This document shows, piece by piece, positions 1 through 10,424 of a stretch of DNA of 64,000 nucleotides (its first letter is position 1; every line of letters begins with the position of its first letter). Under the pieces are notes generated by a model. It was given only the letters and a program-made list of their open reading frames with translations. It was not told where the DNA came from and searched no databases. The stretch lies in NCBI GenBank assembly GCA_963556195.1, contig OY744525.1, positions 45,577,148-45,641,147 of the forward strand, written 5' to 3'. This DNA comes from Sepiola atlantica. Taxonomy: Eukaryota; Mollusca; Cephalopoda; Sepiida; Sepiolidae. The position numbers and the translations under genes were made by a program.

Positions 1-186
1 TATATATATATATATCTATACCCACGTGTGTATATATATATATATGTGTGTATATATATATATATATCTATACCCACGTGTATATATGTATATATATATA
101 TCTATACCCACGTGTATATATATATATATGTATATATATATATCTATACCCACGTGTATATATATATATATATCTATACCCACTTG

Positions 187-219
<33 letters not shown>

Positions 220-248
220 CTATACCCACGTGTGTATATATATATATA
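1..248. repeat. (TA)n / CCCACGTG minisatellite
   Basis: Alternating TA dinucleotides are punctuated by a CTATACCCACGTG unit at about 21, 73, 107, 149, 179 (CCCACTTG variant) and 225, with spacing of 30-52 bp. The CACGTG core is a palindromic E-box, but its regular placement in a TA array says more about minisatellite growth than regulation. The same CCCACGT unit reappears at 3588 beyond the transposon, so the transposon landed inside this array. Confidence 0.9.
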
Positions 249-580
249 TTAGACCTCTTCAAAATTGACCTTTTTCTTCAAACATATGGAAACTGATATT
301 ATTCCCATTCTCCAAGGTCTAAATTAGCTAAATATACCAGTTATTGTGATCTTGGACCTTGGCTATGCCTGCCTCAAGAGCCATGTAATTTTATTGTTGA
401 CGTTTTTCAAAAACGCTGCAAAATTTGGGATATTATGTCCTTATTTTCATTGTAGCTTTCCAGAGGTTGATGCTATAGCATTGAAAGTGGTACCAAATGA
501 AAGCTAATAAAATTTTCTTGCATATGGTAGTAAACACATGAACACCTGTGTTAATTTCAATTAATTTTAATGCACAAACA
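249..580 (+). repeat. left terminal inverted repeat
   Basis: It pairs with 3220-3559 across nearly its whole length, with a few substitutions and small indels (332 versus 340 bp). The match runs inward to TTTTAATGCACAAACA and then stops abruptly. Downstream, 691-703 reads like a 3-prime splice acceptor (pyrimidine tract plus CAG) before the ATG at 751, so a short 5-prime intron in the transposase transcript is possible. Confidence 0.9.
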
Positions 581-750
581 TATATATTTTTTATGCTTGG
601 AAAGGATGCCATCATATAATACATAACTTTATCTCAAAAATGTTACTCTTAATGCATGTATATAATTTATTATCACTAAGTATGTTTTATCTCTTCATTT
701 CAGATTGTAAGTTAAAGCTGATTTGTTAAGATTTGTGAACTGCTGACAAC

Positions 751-3114
751 ATGGCATCTGGAAGACAACTATGCTGTGGGAAAGTGGTCAGCGATACAAG
801 TGAACGGGATGAACCAACTGAAAAGAGAAGAAAGGTGGCAACTCCTGCCACAAGGTCATTCAGTGATGTGTATCTCATTGGGCAACCCAGCTCCAGCTCC
901 AGCATCAGGGGCTCTCAACTTCCTACTAATCGCCAGGTGTTCCAGTATTTCCTGCATTTGAGGAATGATAATCCCAACAGTGACAATATGTCTTTAGCCC
1001 ATGATACAGTGGATGTCGTTTTGCCATTCTGGAATATGGCAAGGATTAAAACACTAACTAGACCAAATGCAGTCAACCGTTTCATGATCCTCCATGAAAA
1101 GTACAGGAAAATTGTTAAAAACAAGGGAAGAAATAACAAACCAGAGGAAGAGAAACGAGCTAACTTTCTGAAGGACTTAGACAAGTTATTTGATATTGGA
1201 GCAAAGGATTTTGTGGAGGAGATAAGAAGCAACAGGCTGCTCACAAAGGAGACCAAGGAAGAGGACGTCAATTTCTACTTGGACCAACAGACAACTCGCC
1301 TGGCACACATGTCAGGTCATGATAAGGTGTTTGAGAAGAAGTCTAGAGAGAAAAGCTTCTGAGAAGAAAGAGAAGAGAGAATGTTATCATCAGTGACTGC
1401 TGCAGCAGCAGAAGTTGTGAAAATTTCAAGTGATGAAGACCCAGAGAACAGTCAAGGCTCTGGTACTAGTGAGGGTTCAGAATACACTGAGACAACACCA
1501 AGCTGTTCATAAAAACCAAGTACGATAACCTTACACTTTCCACACTCAGTTATGACCAGTGAAGAGATTTGTAGCACTGCAGATCGGTTGTCACTCTCTG
1601 ACAACCAGACTACAGCCATGGTGTCTGCAGTGTTGAAGGCAGGAGGCGCAGATCTTGATGACTTTGTTATATCAGCCTCTACTACAAGACGAAATAGGAT
1701 AAACACTCGTCATAACTTGTGCCAAAGTTACATGAATAACTTCAAGGAAAGTCCGCCAGATTACTGCACACTACACTGGGATGGAAAACTTCTACGGGAT
1801 GTTCTTGGTGAAAGATACCCAGTGGAAAGTCTTGCTGTGCTCGTCTCTGGTACTCCACAGTATGAAGAAGGGAAGCTGCTTGGTGTGCCCTTCATAGAAA
1901 GTTCCACAGGAATCCAACAGTGTAATGCTACATTGGAACTGATAGAAGCATGGGGTCTCACAGACAACATTGTAGGCTTGGTATTTGATACTACAGCAAG
2001 CAACAGTGACATCAACAAGGGTGCAGCGAAGCTTATTGAAGAAAAACTAGGCAAAAAGGTATTCTACTTCACTTGTCGCCATCACATATCAGAGGTAATA
2101 ATTGGAAGTGTATGGGAGGCTGTGTTCAGCAAGGTCCAGAGTCCTGACAACCCAATGTTCAGCAATGTGAAAGAGAAGTGGGACAAGTTGGTTAAGGACT
2201 GCCCAAGAGTTCTGTGCCTAGTTGAACAAGACTTGAAACAGAAGACAAGCACAATTGCAGTCTTAAGCAATTTCCTTGAGGAAACAAGTCCGGGGGCAGA
2301 TTACAGAGAGGTGGCAGAGCTGTGCCTGATCCTGCTTGGTGAGGAACCTCCTCAAGGTATCCACTGGGCCAAGCCAGGTGCCATTCACCAAGCCCGCTGG
2401 ATGGCCAGGAACATTTACTGTATGAAGATGCTCATGTTTTCCAAGGAACTAAAATACAACACAGACACTATCTTCAAGCTGGAGAGGATGAACAAGTTCC
2501 TGACCTTATTCTACACCAGCCACTGGGTGACCACCACATCTGCAGCTGATGCACCTATCCATGACCTCCAGCTTATGAAGAACATGCTGCAATACAAGCA
2601 GTATGACTATGAACTGGCAACCTCTGTTCTCAAGAAAATGAACAACCACCGCTGGTATCTGACCCAGGAACTAGTGCCATTCACCTTGTTCAGTTCACAT
2701 GCCAGCATGACCAAGTCTGCAAAAGAGAAGCTCGCAGTCAAGCTGTCAGAAACAGAGAAACCTGAGAGTTACAGGAAAGGCAAGCCAGTGTTTCCTGTCA
2801 TCAATGCAGCTACAGTTCTCACAGACCTGGTAGGGCCAGAGTCTCACTTTCTGTTTGATGCTCTTCGAGTGAAATGTGACTGGCTCACTACTCCTGCTGA
2901 CACCTGGGAAGACAATGACAGCTACAGGAATGCACAGAAGTTTGTGAGGTCAGTGAAAGTGACCAATGATGTGGCTGAGAGAGGTGTGAAACTAATGAGT
3001 GACTTTGCAACTCAGATCACAAGTGATCCAGAGCAAAGAAGCTGCTTACTACAAGTTGTGGAGTACCACAGGAAAAAATTTGACAGTTTCAAAAAAGCCA
3101 CATTGAACAAGTGA
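751..3114 (+). pseudogene. transposase-like protein with two nonsense codons
   Basis: One frame runs 788 codons from an ATG in good context (acaacATGG) to TGA at 3112-3114. It is interrupted only by TGA at 1360-1362 (codon 204) and TAA at 1510-1512 (codon 254), with no frameshift. The N-terminal part (751-1362) is basic and lysine-rich. The stretch between the stops reads as an acidic, Ser/Glu-rich linker. The C-terminal part (1552-3114) holds a probable RNase H-like core: FDTTASN with its Asp at 1987, then CRHHI at 2074, ARWMARNIY near 2395 and VAERGVK near 2971. The D ... C-x-x-H order resembles hAT-like transposases. I recall similar uncharacterised animal proteins with the FDTTASN string, but no search was possible. 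Role: likely binds the inverted repeats and catalyses excision and integration in the nucleus. The TGA could be a decayed CGA. If translated as is, two separate pieces would result. Confidence 0.75.
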
Positions 3115-3219
3115 TAATACATGTATTAGTAACATCCTATCTGACAGTTTCTTATGCAATATATGTGTGAGTGCAGTGCTATCATACTACCAAACTGATT
3201 TTTTGTAGTGTCCCAGCTG

Positions 3220-3554
3220 TTTGTGCATTAAAATTAGTTAAAATTTACACAGGTGTTCATGTGTTTTATTGTGCTTACTACCATATGCAAGAAAATTTTA
3301 TTAACTTTCATTTGGTACCACTTTCAATGCTATAGCATCAATCTCTGGAAAGCTACAATGAAAATAAGGACATAATATCCCATATTTTGCAGCGTTTTTG
3401 AAAAACGTCAACAATAAAATTACATGGCTCTTGAGGCAGGCATAGCCAAGGTCCAAGATCACAATAACTGGTATATTTAGCTAATTTAGACCTTGGAGAA
3501 TGGGAATAATAGCAGTTTCCATATGTTTGAAGAAAAAGGTCAATTTTGAAGAGG

Positions 3555-3559
<5 letters not shown>
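3220..3559 (-). repeat. right terminal inverted repeat
   Basis: This is the reverse complement of 249-580. It carries AATAAA at 3413-3418, about 300 bp past the transposase stop, a possible polyadenylation signal. The left repeat holds the mirrored TTTATT. A short reading frame on the opposite strand here comes from the repeat and is not a gene. Confidence 0.88.
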
Positions 3560-3589
<30 letters not shown>

Positions 3590-3592
3590 CAC

Positions 3593-3641
<49 letters not shown>
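3560..3641. repeat. (TA)n array, right half of the split minisatellite
   Basis: Nearly pure TA with one TATACCCACGTA unit at 3584-3595, the continuation of the array at 1-248 on the far side of the transposon. Confidence 0.9.
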
Positions 3642-3645
<4 letters not shown>

Positions 3646-4689
3646 AGAGGTGAAAGATGAGAATAAAAAATTGTAAAGATACAATATTTATTAGAACATC
3701 AAAAGTTCAGAGCAAGGAGCCATTATTAAAATTTCAAAAAAATATGAGGTATCTAAATTTTCACAAGGGGCTTCTACCCCATTTTTACCCCCTTTTGAAT
3801 AACACTAAATCAAACTAAATATAGCACACATTATGGCCCCTTACGCCTAGCAGTGGTGTTTCAAAATTAATAATAATCGGTTAATTAATTTAGGAGTGAA
3901 TCCTGTACATACAAATATATTAACATATACACATACCTAACTTTATATAAGTAGAGATTAAATCCCAAATGAGCGAATCTTATCTTGCCCACTGGGGATC
4001 ACTTCTCACTGTTGAACTGGTCGAACGAAATGACTATGGATCTCAAAGAATCGCGATTCTCAAGTTACCACAAATCTCATCTCTTCACGTTTCCATTGCT
4101 TCACCGACAAAACACAAAATAAAAGCAACTAAAAGCCTACATCTTCCAGTTGTGTATTTTTAAACTAGACACGTAATGAATATTCATGATATACGTCAGC
4201 TTAAGAGGAGATCATTCTTGAATTTCACCTCTTTTTCTGAAGAGCTCCTTCATTATAATGACTGATACTCAACACACAATCTATTCAGAGCTTTTTTTAA
4301 AAACAGTGATTCGTAAGTTTGGGGGCTTTTTTTTTCCTCTACTAAAAAATATAAAATAATGTTTCTCTTAATAAAAGGAAAATAAAAAAAATAAGACATT
4401 GATTGTATTTCATTAGAACGGTTTATAAAAATATCGCAATTCACCAAACAATTTTAACAACAAATGGTTTTGTCTTGGATTTAATGGCTGCCTATAAAAA
4501 GGATGGCAACTATTTATCAAGTGTTTATTTTGTCTCCTTTTCCTGTAGATTCCAGATAATGCCTTCCAGCTGTTTGGGAAATCTAGATATTTGATTAAGA
4601 ATGCAAACAGTTATTTTGGGATCATTTTCCATTGTATCTTTACAATTTTTTATTATTAACAACTCATTGACAGCGTTCAGTTATCTATT
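3642..4689. other. AT-rich non-coding stretch with a 23-bp inverted repeat
   Basis: No coding signal stands out. A perfect 23-bp inverted repeat lies at 3663-3685 and 4631-4653 (ATAAAAAATTGTAAAGAT... and its complement), 945 bp apart. It could mark the ends of a decayed ~1-kb element, but I see no target duplication and the match does not extend. Confidence 0.5.
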
Positions 4690-5640
4690 ATTATGATTAT
4701 TATGAAGCTGAGTTCATCAGCGTTTGTTTTCCCTAAAGGTTTTTTTTAATATATATATATATACTTCAATGACACAAAATACATGCTAAAATATTCCTTA
4801 GTTCTGGGATTGAGTTTTATTTAAAAGAATTAAATTTTAATTCTTCTGATTAGCTGTAAATTGTAAGTAACTGAACAAGTCCCTCATCTCTCATTTAGTT
4901 ATCTATGTATTTCTCTCGCCTTCTCTTACTGTGTGTTGATCCAACTACGTTCTAATCATTTTAATGTCTTTGTGAGTATTTAAAGAAAGAGTGACTTTCT
5001 CTGTTCAGCTAATTTACATAATGTGTCTTTACACGTTAATTAACAAGCAAAATAATAGGATTTTTTCTTTTATTAATTTGGCATCAGGTATCAAAACTAA
5101 AGGCCACTCAAGTATAAGGGTTAATAAAATGGATAGATTGCCAGTTAAATGATGAAGACTATTATAAGAGGAATGAACTCTCTCCAAAATTTAGAAGTAT
5201 CTATAAGGATACTATTTAAGTAAATAGACTTAGAATTTAGAAGTATCTATAAGGATACTATTTAAGTAAATAGACTTAGAATTTAGAAGTATCTATAAGG
5301 ATACTATTTAAGTAAATAGACTTAGAATTTAGAAGTATCTATAAGGATACTATTTAAGTAAATAGACTTAGAATTTAGAAGTATCTATAAGGATACTATT
5401 TAAGTAAATAGACTTAGAATTTAGAAGTATCTATAAGGATACTATTTAAGTAAATAGACTTAGAATTTAGAAGTATCTATAAGGATACTATTTAAGTAAA
5501 TAGACTGGATATTTTTAGTTAAGCAAGGAGAACGTCTGCAAAGATTCGTCACAGTTTATGAATTTTCGAATGAAATCAAAGTAGAATGAATAGTGCTAGT
5601 GGTTGTGACCCAACGGGTCACGAGTACGTTGAGTCTTATA
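4690..5640 (+). repeat. dispersed repeat family A, copy 1
   Basis: This copy shares an ordered series of segments with copies near 15.3, 34.9 and 40.5-41.4 kb: CACACAAAATACATGCTAAA, TTAGTTCTGGGATT, AACTGAACAAGTC, a stretch on TTAATGTCTCTGTGAGCATT, ATCTAATTTACATA, then GTTTATGAATTTTCGAATGA and GTGACCCAACGGGTCAC at the 3-prime end. No coding potential is visible, so it is probably a non-autonomous element. This copy has an internal expansion of a 46-bp unit (5188-5507). A short antisense LINE-tail fragment (GGCCACTCAAGTATAAGGGT) lies inside it near 5100. Confidence 0.75.
5188..5507. repeat. 46-bp tandem array, ~7 copies
   Basis: The unit starts AATTTAGAAGTATCTATAAG and repeats every 46 bp with essentially no divergence. 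Each unit contains two perfect small hairpins: AGTATC-TATAAG-GATACT and TATTTA-AG-TAAATA. The near-identity of the copies points to recent expansion inside an older dispersed repeat. Confidence 0.95.
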
Positions 5641-5790
5641 CTAAAACTGAGTTAATCAACGGTTGTTTCCATAAAGCCTTTTCCTACATACTTTAATCAC
5701 ACAAAATACATGCTAAAATATTCCATAGTTCTGGGATTCAGTTATGTTTGAAAAAATTATCCATTTTAAGTTTTCTAATTAGCCGCAAAT
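5641..5790 (+). repeat. family A fragment (5-prime part)
   Basis: It restarts the family A sequence (GTTAATCAACGG, CACACAAAATACATGCTAAA, TTCTGGGATTCAG) immediately after copy 1 ends, then joins directly to a SINE-like repeat at about 5790. This suggests head-to-tail nested insertions. Confidence 0.6.
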
Positions 5791-6085
5791 TATATTATTT
5801 TGATTATTCGGGCTACTATTCACATCTTGGATGTTATTATCACAACGTTTCGGTTGATGTAACCCCCGATCTCCAGGTGTACCTGGTCGAACTCGGGAAT
5901 CTATAAAGAATTTCGAACTGAACCCTACAGGGGTAAATTGTTCTTGTTTCGTTAGCCATGACGGAGTAGACATCTTAATTAAGTAATGTTTATTTTATCA
6001 TTAATTAGTATCGCCTGTAGTGAGGATTGAACCTTCAACCTCCAGAAAAATGTCAGTTAGAACCGATTTTTACTTAACACCTTTA
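5791..6085 (-). mobile_element. tRNA-derived SINE-like repeat (family S1), antisense
   Basis: Read on the minus strand it has a tRNA-like B box (GGTTCAATCC, from 6024-6033). This is followed by a body containing a GAAAC motif (5847-5851) and the tail (CAAGATG...AATAATC) shared with copies at 17.3, 20.8, 22.7, 29.5, 38.4 and 60.1 kb. The CTGAAGA box of the hammerhead-like core is mutated to CTGGAGA in this copy. Confidence 0.65.
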
Positions 6086-6089
6086 TCCT

Positions 6090-6225
6090 ATGCAATAAGA
6101 ATTTCTTCACAGATTCGTCACAGTTTATGAATTTTAGAAAGAAATCTAAGTGTAACAAATAATGGTAATTATTGTGACCCAACGAGTCATGGGTAGCCTA
6201 GTATATACTAATGAAAGGAGAAGTG
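6090..6225 (+). repeat. family A 3-prime end fragment
   Basis: It contains GATTCGTCACAGTTTATGA followed by GTGACCCAACGAGTCATGGG, the 3-prime terminal part of family A, interrupted in the preceding sequence by the SINE-like copy. 6226-6379 shows no recognisable feature. Confidence 0.6.
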
Positions 6226-6379
6226 ATAAACGTCGGACCTTTTCGAAGGTGTAGAGCAATTAATGTACATTAAATAAATTAACAATACAATTCGTACAAA
6301 TTAAATTATATACATTTACACTACACACTTCCGAAGGTATAGAGGATCAAAAAGTTTGTACGATGATAGAGTTGAATCC

Positions 6380-6910
6380 AGAATATTTTGATTGAAATGA
6401 ACTCAGCAAGTGTCAGGCTCCTGCTGATTGCGTACATATGGACAGTTCAGCTTATGTGCATTTTCACCCACGAGTTGTTTTAAGTAGTGCTTATTTGTCT
6501 CTTGTCTTGGTGCAGCATTCGCTTTGTACGAGTCAATCTTGTTTCCTCCTTCGCCCACTCAGCATCTCTGACCATAGCAGCCCACACATGTACCTTTGAC
6601 CCAGTCAGTTACCTCATTTGCACACTGATCAGCAGGGAGAGAAAAGGTTTTACTCTATGGGGCGTCTCTGATGTGATCTCTGATGGAATCTGCAATCAGC
6701 CCATTTACAGTATCTTGTCATTTTGAGCAACATCTCTTTAGCTTGGGCGTCGGAAGTTTAGAGTGATATCCACCATTATCACAAGGTGATCAGTGGTATA
6801 CATCGCAAAAGTCTTGGGCAGTGTAGTCAAGAATAGATCCGGAAGTGAGGCTTTCTGATCCTCAGAATCAGAGAGGCGGGTCAAGAAAGAGATAGTTCGG
6901 GAAGGGAAAG
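6380..6910 (-). pseudogene. non-LTR retrotransposon fragment, endonuclease C-terminus and linker
   Basis: On the minus strand an open stretch reads LPDLFLTTLPKTF then TTDHLVIMVDI. This is the layout of the last endonuclease motif (usually SDH, here TDH) of APE-type non-LTR elements. It continues through stops into HVWAAMVRDAEWAKEETRL, resembling the linker before the reverse transcriptase. Several stops show it is dead. No reverse transcriptase follows in this orientation, so it is a partial copy. Confidence 0.6.
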
Positions 6911-7690
6911 TGTTTAGAATACTAATGTGTGCGAACTACTTTTAAGCTTATTCTACTTTCTTTTATAGTTTGAAAATAGACTCTCAACGACTTAGCGGCA
7001 AATTTTTACTAAAAAAACAAACATGAACCGTTTTCTAAGCTCATAACTGCAGTCGTGCAAGTTCTATTTTGATGGCCGTGCATCCGGTGATGAAGCCCCA
7101 ATTTGGGAGCTTTGGGGGATGTGGAGTTACCCTGTAGTTACCATTACTCCCAGGTACAAACTGACCAGAAGGAGTGGTAGTACCTGTCAGGGTTCCATCT
7201 ATGAGTTAAATAAGTCTGTTTTCTTGATCAAACTGTATGAATAAAATTGATTAGAATTGTAGAAGAAGAAGTATGTCCTTATAACCAAACTATGGCAACC
7301 CGTTTTTCTTCATACTCAGCAGGGCCAGAAGGATGGATACCTATGCAGCACCCCTTTCCATCATACAAGCTTCTCTCACCTTTCTACAACTCTTAGCTCT
7401 AGTCTGGAAGCTGATGGTGGTTAGGTGGTTAACGACACGGACTGACAACCTGGGTGTCGTTCGTTCCACAGAAACACCTTCACTTAGGATGTTGACAACC
7501 TTCATGTGATCCCTCCCGTAAGTACCCAATGTCTTTCTAGAAAGGATTCTAACTAGAAATATATCGGGGAAACCAATGCCAACAATAGAATCGTCTGATT
7601 CATACGAAATGAATGACCACTCTGACCCGGAGTCGTAGTATCTGTCTGGGTTCCATCTATGGGTTAAATAAAATCTATCATTCACAGACT
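6911..7690. other. unrecognised sequence with an internal direct repeat
   Basis: The segment GGGTTCCATCTATG.GTTAAATAA, preceded by a similar purine/pyrimidine context, occurs at about 7195 and again at about 7650, suggesting two copies of one repeat in the same orientation. A 114-codon minus-strand frame (7341-7685) covers the second copy. It has no recognisable domain and I do not call it a gene. Confidence 0.4.
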
Positions 7691-8044
7691 ATTTGTTTAC
7701 AAAACAAATTAAGCTACAAACCAATCGCATACAAAACATATTTACACCATCAATAAATAGGTGAGAATATTCAAGAATTGGATACATAAAATCTTTTAGC
7801 AAAATGATTCGATTATGAATGCATTAAATATCCCAAGTAATTATAGGATCAACCGGGCTCATGAAAAAAATAACCTAGCGAATATACCCGATGAACCAAG
7901 TGCAAGAGAGAGATACAAACAATTGCGCTTCAATGGACCGTTAAGATCTTAAAAGGATGTTTCGGTTGGAGTCTCTGAAATAGTGGGTAGTATGGCCCCT
8001 TCTTCAGCAAAAATAGAAAAATAAGAAATTGAAAAAAAAAAGTA
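7691..8044. other. no recognisable feature
   Basis: AT-rich sequence without sustained coding signal or obvious repeat, ending in an A-rich tract. Confidence 0.4.
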
Positions 8045-8250
8045 AATATCTCAAAAAAAAAAAAGGTTGATATGCCGTAACACAAAATAACCAACTATTT
8101 TGAAATCAGACCAGCAGGTTTTGATGACTTTTAGATATTTTAGAGGTTGATTTTTTGCATTTATCAAAAGATCCAAAATCTCGGTAAGTTTGGGTGGTTT
8201 ATATTTCTCGACTAAACAAAAATACAAGTTTTCACGGTAAAAAAAAAAGT
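8045..8250 (-). repeat. retrotransposon 3-prime tail (family C)
   Basis: It contains GGTTGATATGCCGTAA, the hallmark of the tail also found near 27.4, 56.8, 61.1 and 63.1 kb. The A-rich run before it would be the poly(A)/U tail region. At 56.8 kb the same tail follows an RNase H-type LINE C-terminus, so this is probably a truncated copy of that LINE. Confidence 0.5.
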
Positions 8251-8268
8251 CCATAACGTGGTAATTAA

Positions 8269-8830
8269 CTAGTTTAGAGGCATAAAAACGAGTTGGCCTC
8301 TATTCCGAAATTTTGCTGAAAAGTTATAAAAATTACCAAGGAAGTTCCAGAGCCCGGCAACACGAGGAAAGAAGCTGCTGGAGTAGAAGGCTCTCCGGCA
8401 TCTGGGGACCTCCACAGTGAATGGATATGATTCAGCTGATTGTCGAGTTGGTCTAGTGTATTTACGTCGAGGAGGCACTAAAGCAGACAGTTCATCAGAG
8501 CACAATCCATTGAAGTATTTGTAAAACAAGCACAAGGATGCTACATTGTGGCGATGGGAAAGAGGCTGGAGCTTGGTGGATAGTGAGGGACCTATTAAGT
8601 TGGTAACTCTTTTTTGGACCTTGTCTAAGAGGGAGAGACTAGTGGATAATGCACCAGCCCAGATGTGGCAACAATACTCCATGCATGGGCGGATGGTGGC
8701 TTTGTAGAGATACAGGATAATGTCAGGTGTGAGGAGTTTACTAGCACGGTAGAGGGAGCCCACCTTCTTTGCTGCAGCTTTGGCAATGTTTTCAATGTAT
8801 TTGTTTCAATTCATGTTGTTTGTGACGGTT
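8269..8830 (-). pseudogene. non-LTR retrotransposon C-terminal fragment (family B)
   Basis: A 164-codon open frame (8763 down to 8269) begins MGSLYRASKLLTPDIILYLY and continues with ATIRPCMEYCCHIWAG, LDKVQKRVTNLIG, LQPLSHRHNVASL, FFPRVAGLWN. This is the post-reverse-transcriptase region typical of jockey-like and related LINEs, ending near the natural C-terminus. The open frame suggests a relatively young copy, but the reverse transcriptase itself is missing. A close relative lies at 47262-47510, where the DNA is nearly identical over GGCATCTGGGGACCTCCACA. Confidence 0.8.
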
Positions 8831-8879
8831 GGATGAAAACTCTGATTAAAAAAAGTAAAATAAATAAAATTAAACTATT

Positions 8880-8990
8880 AGTAATAGTAGTATTTGTATT
8901 CATTCGTAATCATCCTATTCAGTTTACCGTCTGTGGACATGCTGGCATGCATTGGGCGGTTTTAAGAAATTACGTCTCCAAGATTAATAC
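8880..8990 (-). repeat. LINE 3-prime tail fragment (family D)
   Basis: The segment around 8925-8975 (GGACATGCTGGCATGCATTGG) corresponds to the CATGCC.G.ATGTAAA...GACGTTAAACC end of the LINE copies at 17.25, 29.4 and 31.5 kb, here in antisense. 8990-9240 shows no feature beyond AT-rich sequence. Confidence 0.45.
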
Positions 8991-9244
8991 AATATTTTAT
9001 TTTAATCGTGAAATTTTTAATAAGTTTATTTCATATGGTGAAAAAAAGTTTATTTCTTTAAACTTACTTTATTTTTCATATAAGATCCATGAAAATAAAT
9101 CTCATCCCAAAATCTAAAATAAAATAATTCTTCATCTGTTTCTAAATTCAGTTGTACTCGTTCATAACGTAAGAAATTAAAAAAAAGAGAACAGCAGCAT
9201 CATCTCCTGAAGTCCAACTTTTTCTCACTCTGGTAGTGGGGGTA

Positions 9245-9668
9245 GAAACATGGTAGTGTTAGAGCTATGCTATCTGGAACTCCTCTAGTGTCAGAGCTAT
9301 GCTATCTGGAACTCCTCTAGTGTCAGAGCTATGCCACCTGGAACTCCTCTAGTGTCAGAGCTATGCCATCTGGAACTCGTCTAGTGTCAGAGCTATGCCA
9401 CCTCGAAACTCCTCTAGTGTCAGAGCTATGCCACCTGGAACTCGTCTAGTGTCAGAGCTATGCCACCTGGAACTCCTCTAGTGTCAGAGCTATGCCACCT
9501 CGAAACTCCTCTAGTGTCAGAGCTATGCCACCTCGAAACTCCTCTAGTGTCAGAGCTATGCCACCTGGAACTCGTCTAGTGTCAGAGCTATGCCACCTGG
9601 AACTCGTCTAGTGTCAGAGCTATGCCACCTGGAACTCGTCTAGTGTCAGAGCTATGCCACTTGGAATG
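9245..9668. repeat. 32-bp tandem repeat, ~13 copies
   Basis: The unit is GTGTCAGAGCTATGCCACCT followed by GGAACTCCTCTA. Variants include CCTCGAAACTCC (one base longer) and CTCGT for CTCCT. It is more GC-rich than its surroundings. Variant units alternate, suggesting expansion by blocks. The period is not a multiple of three across the array and stops occur, so it is non-coding. Confidence 0.93.
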
Positions 9669-9689
9669 CATGATGGACAGGTCTTTCAC

Positions 9690-10424
9690 CAAGCAGAATT
9701 AGTGCTACAACTCGGCTAACAGGGCTTTTGTGAAAATCCAGGAAGAGTCGACCTCAAGATCCGTTATTCGCTAGTCATCTCTGCCTTTGCCCGTGTGGCA
9801 AGCAAAGACATGTCAAGTACGGAATTGCAAATCAATAAAGTGGGAATGGCAACGTTACTTCTGCACATGTGTAACCGCCACTTTTTTGTTTTCTGGGCTA
9901 AACCTTTCCCGACTTTGTATGCAAACACTTAGCCTTGCTGCTCTCTGTGTCAGAGGTGAACACCAGCAATTTTGCAGGACTAATGAAATAGGTGTGACCA
10001 ACAAGGACTTCATGCAAACAAGACAATCCTGAGGCACAATCTTTGTAGTCTCTGTGCAGAAGTTTGACTCGCTTAACAATAACAGTAGTAGTAGTAGTAG
10101 TAGTAGCAGCAGCAGCTTAACTGATCTAGACTTTCATGGTCAAGGCTAAGTAGAACTGACCGATGGATTACGGAACAACGGAACAACGGAACATATGAGC
10201 CAAACTATTTCAAGGTGCCAGTTATACTCCAAGCAATTTATTTGTACATCGTATTAAAGAACTGTAGGAGGGCAGCGGAAACAGTTCAAGGACAGCTTGA
10301 AAGTGTCCCTCAAACAGTTCGGTCTGTATTATGCCTTGTAGAAAAACCTAGCACAGAACAAATGTTCCTGGCGTACTGCAAGCCACAAAGGGGCCACGAT
10401 TGCTGAATTTTTACATATTGAGGA
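9690..10424. other. degraded LINE-like stretch with trinucleotide microsatellite
   Basis: Base composition is coding-like and GC-richer than the flanks, but no frame stays open beyond ~80 codons. (AGT)n/(AGC)n runs at 10086-10114 and CGGAACAA runs at 10171-10192. Because a retrotransposon zinc finger follows at 10490, this is probably the decayed region upstream of it. Confidence 0.4.

Larger units (their letters stand above)
249..3559 (+). mobile_element. DNA transposon with long terminal inverted repeats
   Basis: The two ends are inverted copies of each other over about 335 bp. The termini read TTAGACCTCTTC inward from 249 and the exact reverse complement ending at 3559. Both flanks are TATATA, so a TA duplication (247-248 and 3560-3561) fits, but a 4-bp or longer duplication cannot be excluded in TA sequence. 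Between the repeats lies one long plus-strand frame (751-3114) resembling a transposase. Long repeats, one gene and terminal symmetry make this a cut-and-paste transposon rather than a retroelement. I cannot place it in a named superfamily with confidence. The resident array unit CCCACGT occurs on both sides, confirming insertion into the minisatellite. Confidence 0.88.

Noticed and set aside
26..296. Several overlapping reading frames of alternating Tyr/Ile
   Set aside because: They are translations of the TA array and its minisatellite units, not proteins.
915..1271. 118-codon antisense frame
   Set aside because: It is the shadow of the transposase-like coding strand, which has the recognisable motifs.
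3353..3592. Antisense frame inside the right inverted repeat
   Set aside because: It lies wholly in the terminal repeat and runs into TA sequence; no protein features.
3663..4653. ~1-kb transposon bounded by the 23-bp inverted repeat
   Set aside because: No target duplication, no extension of the match and no coding sequence; kept only as an inverted repeat.
9245..9668. CRISPR-like 32-bp repeats
   Set aside because: No unique spacers between units; a simple tandem repeat.
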